Source: Taenia hydatigena
Taxonomy: Eukaryota > Platyhelminthes > Cestoda > Cyclophyllidea > Taeniidae
NCBI GenBank assembly: GCA_036345935.2
Contig: JADWOT020001916.1
Span: 1-64,000, forward strand
Length of the DNA stretch: 64,000 nt
Reading direction: 5' to 3'
Below are positions 37,201 through 47,714 of the stretch, one piece after another. Numbering within the stretch: position 1 is the stretch's first letter; each line of letters opens with the position of its first letter. The translations under genes and the position numbers were made by a program. The notes under the pieces are model-generated. The model ran no database searches. It worked only from the letters and a program-made list of their open reading frames with translations, and was not told the DNA's origin.

Positions 37201-38699
37201 ATAAACCTTTACTCGCTCCCACATTTAGTGTTGGGTTGAGAGGATTTGGAATGAAACCTTCTGCATTCATTGGGTTGGTTTTTGAGTTTTGATGAGTCAA
37301 AAATTTTTATCGTTACAAACAAATATGGTAGACGATAAGCGAAATACTTAGCTATGCTGGATAGGGAGGCGCCAATGAAATCAGGTATCAGTCAAGGTCT
37401 AAATTGCACGGTAACTATCCATAAAAGAACGTTCCTTTTCCCTTTATCATACCCTTTAAGCCACCTTAGAAACTGCATCCAATCCATTCAGTGACCAATC
37501 CCTCAGTAAATAATTATTTATTATTCTGTATCGCTGTCGCTTTGCCATCGGGTTAGCAGCATGGCATACGCAGTCGGTGAGATCACATCTAACACACCTA
37601 TGTTTCGCATACCCGCCATTTAGTACGGTTCATTCCCATTCTTTGTTAAGATCACGGCTAACGCATCGAGCCATGCCTCTGCTTCGGCTGGCGGTAAAAT
37701 ACACATAAGGAGTCTTCAACGTGTCTACGCACGAAGGGGTATTCGCTCGCAACTTATTCATCGTTCCCTCATGCGGTCAGTGTGTTGCATCCAAAAAATA
37801 CTTGACGGTATTTTAGGTATCTTGCGCACTTGGTAAAAGAATGAACAGAAGGAAGGAGGACAGATGGTGTCGTTGTTTTTGAAAATTCGTCGAATGGCGA
37901 CTGATGCACTTCTGCTAAGCACCTTGGATATCTAATTAACCTCGATTTTACTTTAATTTCATTTTAGTAAGCGAGAAGCGCTTTTCCACTTATCAGTTTT
38001 GCACGCCACTGAAGCTTACTCGAAGCACTGACCACACAGAATCGTATGTTAGATTTTTCGATAGGACGAATGGAGCGTATTCATTACAGACCTAATAGAA
38101 CTGCCAGTTCTGCATTGTTGATTCTGCACAACCCCACAAAGATTACTGTATTGTTATTTAGATTGGTAGGTGGGAGTGGCAATTTTCGGTTTAATTCTCT
38201 AGATGTATGCTGTTATTTCACAAAACGTAGTTCGACTCTGAGTGTCGCTAATGATTGATCACATCCATTTTCATCGAGGTCTCAAGTCCCAATTCATTGA
38301 CGGAATGGCATTGGAAAAGGTGCCTGCATCCTATGACTTCTTATGATGCCCTTCATACAAAGCTTAACTAAAGGTCTCCATTCAATGGACTCATCAACTT
38401 TACCGTTTACTCACAGGATTCCCATTATTAATTTATTGCAATAGTTGCTTTAATTGAATTGACATGGAGCTAACATCTTTATGATACATTAAGATGCATT
38501 ATGATGCATTAAGAGAACATCGAAACAAGAAGATGGAAAGCTTTTGCTTTGAATCAGCTACTGTACTCGTTCAAAGACCAGAGAAAGAACTTGCTGGCAC
38601 TGGGCCATGTCTGGTAACCTTGATATGTGCACTCATTGGGCGGTTCGCGTTTGAAACAATAAAAAAATTAGCAGAATGAATCACACATATGAATTTCAA
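34241..38699. other. Non-coding stretch, no gene recognised
   Basis: AT-rich, pyrimidine-rich frames such as 36,470-36,952 give Leu/Phe-rich translations without a family match. A short atgatgcattaag tandem lies at 38,481-38,514. No RNA gene was seen. Confidence 0.4.
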
Positions 38700-39975
38700 C
38701 TCAGACCAATCCTGGTCATAGAGGTACTCGATTATTCAAGGGTAAGCTTTTAAGCATTATCACTTATCAATGTTAACTTAGGTACTCCTATCAGTGGCCG
38801 AGCATTACCTTTGCAATTTGATTGGAGAACTGCCCTAAGAACCTACAAAATGAAATAAGTCATTGTAATAATTCTAAGCAAATATAGATCTAAAAAACAG
38901 ACAATAGCGCAGCTCTATATACTAACGTTATTCTAGCTTTCTTTGCCAAAATAGACCACTTAATTATAAATTAGGTCGAACTTTTATTGCGCAAAATGGG
39001 AGTATCACAGCTACCAGAGATGGAAGAAACAGCTGAGTTCAAAATTGAATAAATGCAGATGACGAATCGAAAAAACAGATGCTATTCTATTTTTCGTATT
39101 GAAATCAATCGCATTACATTGTGCTCATTCCAAGGCATCAAACGTCCGACATGTGAACCGCACTTAACTAAAGAGGCAAGAAACCTAACATTTGATTTGA
39201 TACCAAATCCTAATCATTTGAAGGTCGGAATGAACAATACATTGCGCAGGGTAGCATTCACACTCTCTGATTTTTTGTTAATGCGCACTCTAAATACAGC
39301 TTCATGACACAAAATGCTGCAGTTTTAGAGGAGACCTATGTTTTTGGCACCGTAGCAATCTAACAGCTAGAGCCTCTATAAAATTACTTTTAAACAAAAT
39401 TGAAAATTGCTTCGAGCCTAGTGCGTCTAAGCTAATATGCCATTGTATTACTTAGGTAATGCCTTATGCGTCCGTTGATCAAAGCCTCCAGTCAAAAACC
39501 AATACCATTCTGACCTTCCGGATGGTGATGGGATGTGGAGGGCAGCTCTTTTGGGCTTAAATTCTTTTCTCGATTTGCCTTGAAGGCTTCGCCCTATAAT
39601 CCCATCACTTTAAATAAATTAAACTAACAAATACTAAGTGCGTAACATGCAGATTCGGGCACAATAGCGATTCGCATGAAAGAATCTTACTTTTCATTAA
39701 TCATTAAAATCTTGGGAGGAAACAGTTAAGTTTAATGGTCTAGCAAATGGCTATTGTTAATTTATGCATGCCATACATGGTGAGAACCCTAAAAATGCGG
39801 CTTATTCTTACCTGAGTCATGTGCAAAGTGGTCCCAATGCAAATTATGCTCCGGTCAGACTCGATGCATTCTAGCGAAATCCATGTCGCGCAGGTTCATT
39901 TTACGAAGTAATTCTCAGCTAGTAAGCAAGGTCTTTAGAAAAATTTGGTCTGCTTCTGCCAAAATCATGACGCTT
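38700..39975 (+). repeat. Old direct duplication, left copy
   Basis: Aligns in order with 52,870-54,165. Shared blocks include gcagctctata, cgcagctaccagaga against cacagctaccagaga, cattacattg, cagaggagaccta and cttctgccaaaat. Identity looks near 75-80 percent with many small indels. No frame is conserved between copies, so this is non-coding or long-dead sequence. Confidence 0.75.
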
Positions 39976-41940
39976 TAGTCTATTTCTGTTTTCAGATAAC
40001 ATTCAACAACAATGTTTTTGCCCATTCTTCTCGAATCTAGAACTGAATCCTACCAGCTCCACTATATTGCACGCTAGTCACAACTTTGCACGAAACTGTA
40101 CATATAAAGTGATATGACAAGTAAAAACAATCTTAGCTACATCAAAATCGCATGCTTCTTTTGCATTTTAAAGCACAAAATTCGCAAATAAGAACGCGCA
40201 ACAGGTAAAACATGATTTTATATCAACAGCAGCTTAACAAGCATGTAGATTATGATATGTATGCTGAACACTGGATCATACAGCATTCCCTTTAGTATGG
40301 TAATTCTCTTTTTAAAATGAAAAATAAATGCTTTGACTTTACTAATGCTCGTAACTACTTCTTTAGCATGCCTGTTTTGTTTAAATGCATGTTGCAACTC
40401 AATGCTATTACGGCGCTGTCTATGAGCGTCGGTAATTTATTCATGGACTGCTGATGCAAAACAATTTGCTGTCCATACAACTTGTCATTTAGAAGAGAAG
40501 AGAGATTTAGGAAAACCGACATCATTATCTATGGCTAGACTTCTTCCACGACTTTATCGCGTCCTCTGAGTAAATCTGCATTGCCTCCTAAGGCTTTCAG
40601 TTGCTATTGTTAATAAATTTAGCTTAAGGAGAATATCGCAGGAGCATGTAGCAGGTTTGTGTACGGCGGCAATGCCATATTTTGTTAGGTTGCAGTCAGT
40701 TGCATCCCTTCCCATCAATAGCTGCTCAATGGATCTCGTTCAATGGTTGAAAACCTTCTGAATATGTTAAGTGGAAGTAGTAGGAGCTAACACCAATGGG
40801 AATTGATTCTAAAGCAGAACTTTATAGTGAGTTGCAAGGTCTCTCACTGGCGGCAGATAGTGGATAGGAATAACATTTGTATTTGGCCTCTTCAGTTGTT
40901 GTTTAGTTTGCAGAACCTTCGCTTTTGCAAAGAAAATATTGAAGTAGAAAGTGCTATCCATAACACATGAGCAGGCACTTAATGTTATGATTTACTTAAA
41001 AAAACTTGGACTGGCACGCCTCTGGTGCAGAACTGAAATGCTGGCATTCTAAATGATGCTGTCTTCGTGGTCAATTTGAGTTGCATCTCATGAACTTTTG
41101 ACAATCTGCCTAGCCTCCTATTTTGATAACAATGCTTTCATGATACCTTTTGCTATTCACTTTTATATTCACTCTTAAAAAGCGAGTGCAGAATCTACTC
41201 CAACCCAATAGAACATTTCCTATCGTCGGAAGCGAAATGAATTGCAAAGCAACAATCTCAATCATGGTGAAGCTATACAATAATCTAACCGTTCTTATCC
41301 GCCAAATGACAATTCGGCAAAGGCGTGGATTATACCTAGAAGTCACATTCAAAGTAAAATCTTTGCTGCCTCGGCTTGCATTTACTCAAATCGCGCCTGC
41401 TAAAAGCTATCATGATGCATACACTTTGCCAATGGAGAACATTTAGGCAATTTTTTCAAGAGTCCACCTGCTGTATCACCAACACCACAGGCATGAATGT
41501 CTCTACCAACGTGGATTATATCACGTCTTGTATGCTGCATTGGTTACACCAAAGACAGTAGTAAAGGCCTTACAAAAACGAACAGTACCAATACACCGCC
41601 TTAAAATGTGGTGTGAATCAAAGCGGCTATATTGTAAACCACGAAGAAACCCCAGACGAAGTGAAGCTCCTTGCCATTTGAACGAGGCATGAAGCAATTT
41701 TGAGGATCATTTTAATATTTCGTTTCTTTAGTAACCTCTGAGAGCTTATATAATAAAATCTCTACAACCAAAGCAACTATGTCTACTCTAAGTAGCGCAC
41801 TAACTGTAACACCAAATAAAGCTATATTCTTGCAGCTATTTCTTTTGCAATCAAATTGAGTCATTCTAGCTAAAACTACGGTGGTCGTAACAAATTTTGG
41901 AATCGCACTGCCACCAGATAACATTTAAAAAATCATTCAC
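39976..41940. other. Non-coding stretch, no gene recognised
   Basis: Only short overlapping frames on both strands (for example 41,110-41,446). If the exon at 41,941-42,277 is real, the part directly below it would be its downstream intron. Confidence 0.4.
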
Positions 41941-42277
41941 CTTCGATATGGCAAATAAATCAAGCAAAATGAAACTGTGAAGGGGGCGCTGCACTTCCTC
42001 TATTGCAACTTTACCATCTTTGAAAGGCAGGTTCGCCACCATCATGCACTGCCGCTTGAACTGCAGCGCCCTACTCGATGGATCCATTAGTTCCGTGTCC
42101 GCACGGGTAACATAGAACTCCGCTGATAAAGGAAACAAATTTTCCACATCTATCGTGCGAGTTGTCGTCAGTTTTATGTGCCGCGTCACCAATTTTGCCT
42201 CTCTTTAGAGCTTGCTGACCCACAGTAGTCCGCTGTGACGGGTGCCTTTGGGACGTTGTGGTACTTCTCCCTTCAAC
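41941..42277 (-). pseudogene. Exon-like frame of an unidentified gene, with one in-frame stop
   Basis: On the minus strand a strong pyrimidine tract ending ctttctttccatag precedes a frame of one base plus 112 codons. It ends AISK at a good donor (AAG then gtgaat, 41,941/41,940). The frame reads LKGEVPQRPKGTRHSGLLWV near its start and includes ENLFPLSAEFYVTRADTELM and QCMMVANLPFKDGKVAIEEV. A TAA at 42,207-42,205 interrupts it. Composition and splice context look genuinely coding, but I recognise no family and found no partner exon in matching phase. A protein-like frame at 42,572-42,769 on the same strand does not join in phase. It could be a pseudogene exon, or the 5' third could be a chance extension of a shorter real exon. 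Confidence 0.42.
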
Positions 42278-45200
42278 CTATGGAAAGAAAGGAAGTAGGA
42301 GATCCACGGAAGGAAGAATGCGATTAAATGTCAAGTGAGTAGGTGAGTGTGTAATTCAAGCAAATTGCAGAGTTGAAATCAAATGGGACATCAGCTAGTC
42401 ATCCAACGAACGACCAAAGGAGATCACATTTTGCTCAGGATGGAAGTGTAGATGTGATTGACTGTAAGGACAAGATTAAAGAAGTGAATAAGATGAAAGT
42501 GCCTTTGCATCCATAGTATTGGTAGGTGTCGGAGATGCCATACCATCAAGAGGGTGGTAAATATTTCACGTTTATTTGCACTTCCCTGCCTTACTCTTTG
42601 CTGATATGGTGCAATGATTTTCTTGCCTCTTTTTTACTATGCCTTTCGTGAGAGAACGCCTCATGGTAGAGTCACTCGACTCAAAGAATAAAGACGTTGG
42701 AATGGACTCAGAATGAACTTCGTAATCCATTTCTTTAAGTGTCTCATCACATTTATTCTCACTTTGCAAATATCATCGCTATTTTTTTCTACAGTTTATA
42801 CATAGGTAGTTGTGAGAAAAAGCCCATGCGAAAACCTCTTCTAAATAATCCACGCCTTCAAGTAATCATCAAGCCAGATGCGCATCGGCATACGGGGACA
42901 GATCGCAGCTGCGGAGAAGAGTTTTGCTCTAGTTACCTCTGTTTTAACTTTTTACCTGCTTCTGGTCCATCTTTCGTGTCACCGTAGGATTGCCTACCTG
43001 GTGCTCATCCCCGGCACTGTTCACAACTGGAGTTCGGAGAAATGGAAGTAAATGGCAGCTTTTACCGGACTAATTGATTAGTCGTGAACCAAATGTGGAC
43101 GTGTGGGAGATCCACTAACTTCGTATCGCATAATGCCATGCGACATACACTATGGACCCTTCCCCAGGCTTCTGCGAATTTTCCGCTTCCTTTTTACAGC
43201 CTCTTTCTACAGGAACGTTAACGCATTAGGTGGTTCAAGTGGTTCAATTTTGTACAGACGAATCGGAGAGAAGTGTAAGGATAAACCTCATCTAGAAGAC
43301 AATTCACTCTGGAAACCCATTCTGGGTGGATTAAAAAAGCTTGTATTGATGATAGATCAACTGATGATGATGATGCTCAACCATCTGCGGCACTCGAATG
43401 CACATCCGGTTGTTGTTGCTGCTGATGATGGGGCCCTATCTAACCAAGTGAGTGAATGTTTGCCTGTCACTGAAGGCATGAACGCGAGATCACGTCCGTT
43501 GGGGAATTAGCCTGCTTCGAAGGTGTTTGCCCCATAACGCATTCCTCTGCCTCGCATATGCTGCAATAGCTTTACTTCTCGAATATGCGCTAATCGACTT
43601 CTCTAGTGCGTGCGTGTACACGCCTTGTTTTTTGAATGAGTGTGAGTTGGCGAGTGGGTGGACTGCAACTCGGTGACGTAGCCTTTGGTGGTCGTGGTGG
43701 TGATGGTGATGGCCATTTGTGAGTATTTAGGGTGCAAGCAAAGGATGCTTTATTGACGTATTGTGTGACGACCTTCTTTGATGTGTAGTTTGATTGACTG
43801 GTGTAAGCGATCACACTGCTTGCAAGGTTCTGTAGGTAGAGTGGATCAGTACTCAGCACTTCCATCTTCTGAGAAATAGATCTTCCTATTCACCACCTTC
43901 CTTCCCTGCATCGCTTACGATTAGTTGTTGAACGATGTAAAAGTTGGTTTGGTAACGGTAAGGAGAAGGGTGTTCTCCCTCCTTCTCCCCATTCTCCCGA
44001 AATATTTTAAATAGCTTGCTCACGACTCGTCAATGACCGAGTTTTACAACCTTTTCTTATGGAATAACACTGTCATTTGTTGATTTTGTGACAGAGCGCA
44101 TTTATAAAAAAGTGAATGCGGATGGTGCCTCCCTTCCCTTCTTCCTCCTTCTCGATCTCTTTTTGCGGTCTTGGTCTGTCTGCGACTTCCTTTGCCACCC
44201 TAGCCAATGTCCGATCAAATAACCACCTCGACTTGCAGCTTCTACTGATCGTTAATTCAGTAAGAACCCCATTTCGCCTCCAAAACAATTCAGTAGAAGA
44301 CTGTCAGCAAGTGGACATCGCGTTGGATAGTGGAGTAGCGACAACACCCACCCTCCTTCTCCTCCTCCTGAAACCTTTTTAGTGACATGCTAACGATGCA
44401 TGTACACTACTAGTTACCACTGTTAGGACTGCATTGTTTGGAACGCAAGCTGTTCGTAAATTGAAGCCTTACTTTCTTGTGCTGATGCTATTTCGAGCAG
44501 ACATGCATGCATACATTTTCATGTCATTCATCTTGAAAGTAGGGGACAACAAAATAACTCATGACAGAAAGTAGTGCTTTTGCGAGGTAAAAAGGACTCA
44601 CGTGTTTAAGGGGTGCGCTGAGAAGGCGACACTACCGCATTTATAGTGGTAAAGATGGAAGGGGGTATCGCAAGCCATACACTACGTTACGCGCACAAGA
44701 ATGTCTTTAGAGGCAATTTTGCGAATTTCTCTACACACAATGTTCCTCAGTTAGCGAGCTCTGTACGGTCAATGTCAACTTATCCCGCATCGACTTTTAA
44801 GCCCATTAAAGATGCGCACACTACCTCCATCCTCCTCCCCACACACAGACCCTCACTTCTACTTCCGAGGATCAAGCGCTGTCTAGTGCGTCGTCATCGA
44901 CTACAGAAAAAAACGGCGCGGATACCATTTTCTGCTGAATAAAGGCATACATCCTCCTCCTCCTTCTCACCTTCTGGTTTAGTTCACAGTCACCTGATTT
45001 GGTAGCTGCTTCTAACACCACACCGATCCAAATATGCACAGGCACACAATTTAAGACGGACAAAGCCATAATCTAGCGCTCTTAAAGCTTAAATGCTTTT
45101 GAAACTTCACCACACAAGCAACAACTTTGCGATGACATTGGCACTCGAAGCCCAACGAAATAACTTGATTATATACCTAGCCAAATCGGTTTACAAAATT

Positions 45201-47032
45201 TAGCTAAGTTTTGCATAATCAATGCTCATGACATTTAACTTACAAAAGCAGGATGCTGTTTTGACTTTGTGTTCAATTCATGCATCTATTGCCTCTGTTA
45301 GATGTTGTCTGCACACTTGGGGAGGAGGACTAGAGCTCTGTCTAGCATGGGTCCATCAGAGCGTAATTTAGCCCTCTGCAATATTCGGGCAGTCTGCCCA
45401 GTGCTTGCCACTGCGCAACTTGGGCTCTTGATTGACCACCAACCAAATCTGAGGGCTTCATTATTGCATTATTATAAGTGGTATTGTAATACACTGTTCG
45501 TTATGGCCGCTAATTCTGGTTTTGTTCACATAGAGGTGACCATATCGACCTAGCTGCGTAGGCTGGCCCCTGAGGTCATGTTGGCAGTTCGTTCCCCTCT
45601 GCCTGTTGAATATGTACATTCTACTTAAGCATTCTGCCTTCTTTTGCCTTCAAGGGGGCCTCGCACAATTGTATTAAGCTAGTTGTTCTAATTAGTCTGC
45701 TTGGAGTTAGGAAGCTTGCTGCTGCTTTATTTCTTCCCACTCATTTGCGGAGTTGAGAAGGTTCATCTCGTAATTTAATCCCTATTTTTACGCGCACTCA
45801 AATTTTAATGAATATCAAGCCATTTCGTCGGTTTCTTCTGGATTCCTTTCCATCGATGTTATTTTGTAAACAAACAAAGAGGCATGGGAAAGGGCGCCAC
45901 TTTGACTGCTTAGTGTTCCTTGTGTAAACTACTAAACTGTGTACGTTTATCATTGCAAATAAGCATTCTTGAATGCCTGCCTCCGAAATACTTGTGAATG
46001 AAGTGTTTATTGGGAACGTATTGTCACGATGATGGCTTGAAGGCAACCCACTGATAAGCTTGATTTGTTCGCCCCTCCTACTGTAGCGATGTAGTAGTTT
46101 CAGCGTGGTTTGGCGTCGACCTTGGGTTGGCTGGGTTATTATTCCTGACGGCCATTAATTAGTAGTCGTCTCCCGGGACAAGCAAATGTGCAGTCAAGCG
46201 TTTAGCTTCATCTACTTCTTTACTTGCGGTCTTTCTAACTATCTGTTGATTGGCTTATTTGGCAGGTTGATGTGTGGGTGGATAGACAGACGGTGGGGAG
46301 ATCTGTTTATTTCGCTGTCTCTGGACCTGCCCGCCTAGTAATCTTCATCAGCTTCACCTTAGTGGCATAAGATGTGGCGTTGAAACGTATGTGCAGTCCT
46401 GTCTGGTGTGAGTGGTCGTGCTGGAATCATATTGTCTTCGCCAGAACATTTGGCCGTTAGAGGTGCTAAAAGTAACATCTTCCTGACGCCCTCGTGACAC
46501 GTGTTTTGGGGGCATTGCTGCTAACAGTGATGAAGGTGGAAGTTGACCGTAGTGGAAAGGAATGGAATGTTTCGCCGTGTCAGCTGCCTTATTTACGCAT
46601 GGTACTTGTGGTTCTACCATTTAAAGCACAAGCACATATTGACCGGTCTATTACACATAATGTTGGTTGACTGAGTGCTACCATGCGTGTATCCGATGTA
46701 ATGGAGCTGTATGTGCACTAGATAGTGTGAGCCGAGGAGGAGCGTCATTAACATTGACATGCCCAAGGTATAGTGGCAAGTATTGGATGCGCGCTGGCCT
46801 CCAGCCCTGCATTCCAGTACATGACGATATGGAGCGTTTGTCGCGTTCCTTTTTTAATGCAGCGTTTGATGTTAAGCTGATAAGCTCTACGCAAACATGG
46901 ACAAAGGCGCGGTGTGGTCCAGGATGCACCCTAGTGCTGTGACATTAATTGGCTTTATGTCAGTCACACGAGTGCTTTTTGCTTTCTTTTCTTGGCTCAC
47001 TTATTTAGCACCTCTTCTCTTTATTTACGTAG
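42278..47032. other. Mostly non-coding stretch, nothing firmly recognised
   Basis: Frames at 43,103-43,510 (plus), 44,646-44,942 (plus) and 46,354-46,620 (minus) lack family features. GGT/GAT-type simple repeats occur near 43,675-43,715. The last 40 bases are a pyrimidine-rich intron end leading into the homeobox exon at 47,033. Confidence 0.4.
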
Positions 47033-47344
47033 GCACAGGGTTCTCTTTACCCTATACCAAATTGGTGAAATGATAAAATGCTGTAACAAGAAAAGCTACC
47101 TTAATATGAATGAACACGAAGAACTAGTGCGTAGCATCAACTTGACGGAAACTCAGATTGGTCAAGCTGTAAGGCGTTATATGAGCTTCTTCGTTTTTTA
47201 TATGAACTTTGTTTAATTGATTGTCAACGATTGAGCCGTCTTAACTCATCATACTTTTGACTTTTCTGTTAGGCTCAGAATCAACATTACAAAGCAAAGG
47301 GGGTCGGTGGAAAAATTTCTGGTAATGCGACGCCTGTAACATAG
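47033..47344 (+). pseudogene. NK-2-like homeobox exons with a decayed recognition helix
   Basis: Exon A (47,033-47,168) follows ctctttatttacgtag and reads HRVLFTLYQIGEMIKCCNKK, then SYLNMNEHEELVRSINLTET and QIGQA. In homeodomain numbering F8, Y25, L26, L34, L40 and Q44 fall exactly in place. M16 replaces Leu and C20 replaces Phe. After a gtaagg donor and a 104-bp intron ending cttttctgttag, exon B (47,273-47,344) reads AQNQHYKAKG. This keeps register with residues 49-58, with Q50, N51, Y54, K55 and K57 present; Y54 is an NK-2 hallmark. Residues 46-48 are GQA instead of the usual Lys-x-Trp, so W48 is lost. F49 is Ala and R53 is His, so specific DNA binding is doubtful. A stop TAG follows at 47,342-47,344. 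I infer a degenerate or highly divergent homeobox copy. It is related to the relics at 1-0.5 kb and 20.3 kb, and lies about 40 bp outside the large inverted repeat. Confidence 0.78.
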
Positions 47345-47376
47345 CCAAACGTTCTTGACTTGGAGAGAATTCTCTG

Positions 47377-47604
47377 TCAAAGGCTCATATCCATTTTCAT
47401 GGTACCTCCGATGTTGACCCGACGTCGTTGATGAGTTCCAAATGCGACTAGGCAATAGAAAGTGAGTTTTGATCCGATCGGCTCAGACAAAGGTACTTTA
47501 AACGTTGTAATTGTTTGTCTTTCATCTGGGCTCAGAAAACCAGCCAAACTTAAGCCAAGAGAAGTAGCAGCCGTGTCCAAACACTTTTGGCTGGCATTTA
47601 AAAT
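47377..47604 (-). other. Conserved unidentified frame in the outer inverted-repeat flank
   Basis: Minus-strand frame of about 75 codons without ATG at its start, including AATSLGLSLAGFLSPDERQ and TFKVPLSEPIGSKLTFYC, ending at TGA near 47,377. The diverged copy at 62,205-62,400 keeps AATALGISLAGFLSPVERQ and TFKVPLS and then shifts frame through a 4-base deletion. No family recognised. It may be an exon of an older gene, intact here and broken there. The opposite strand is also open in both copies (47,462-47,701 and 62,102-62,350), which weakens the case. Confidence 0.25.
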
Positions 47605-47714
47605 TCACTGGCTTAGATTTACACCACCCTCATTGGTGCTGGCAGTAGTGTCATTTGGTAGATATACATACATATTTGTGCGTATGAGCCCTATTAATTA
47701 ATGCTACGGCTATT
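47385..47714 (+). repeat. Diverged outer flank of the large inverted repeat, left
   Basis: Reverse complement of about 62,086-62,400, but with roughly one difference per ten bases and small indels. The 2.86 kb next to it shows none that I found. Homology ends near 47,385, just past ggtacc and before the homeobox stop. Confidence 0.8.

Noticed and set aside
42572..42769. Minus-strand protein-like frame (SIPTSLFFESSDSTMRRS) as an upstream exon of 41,941-42,277
   Set aside because: A donor-like gtaagg exists, but the phase does not match the next exon and no in-frame acceptor was found.
43103..43510. 135-codon plus-strand frame
   Set aside because: No domain, no splice context and low-complexity Met/Leu and Val/Ala stretches from simple repeats.
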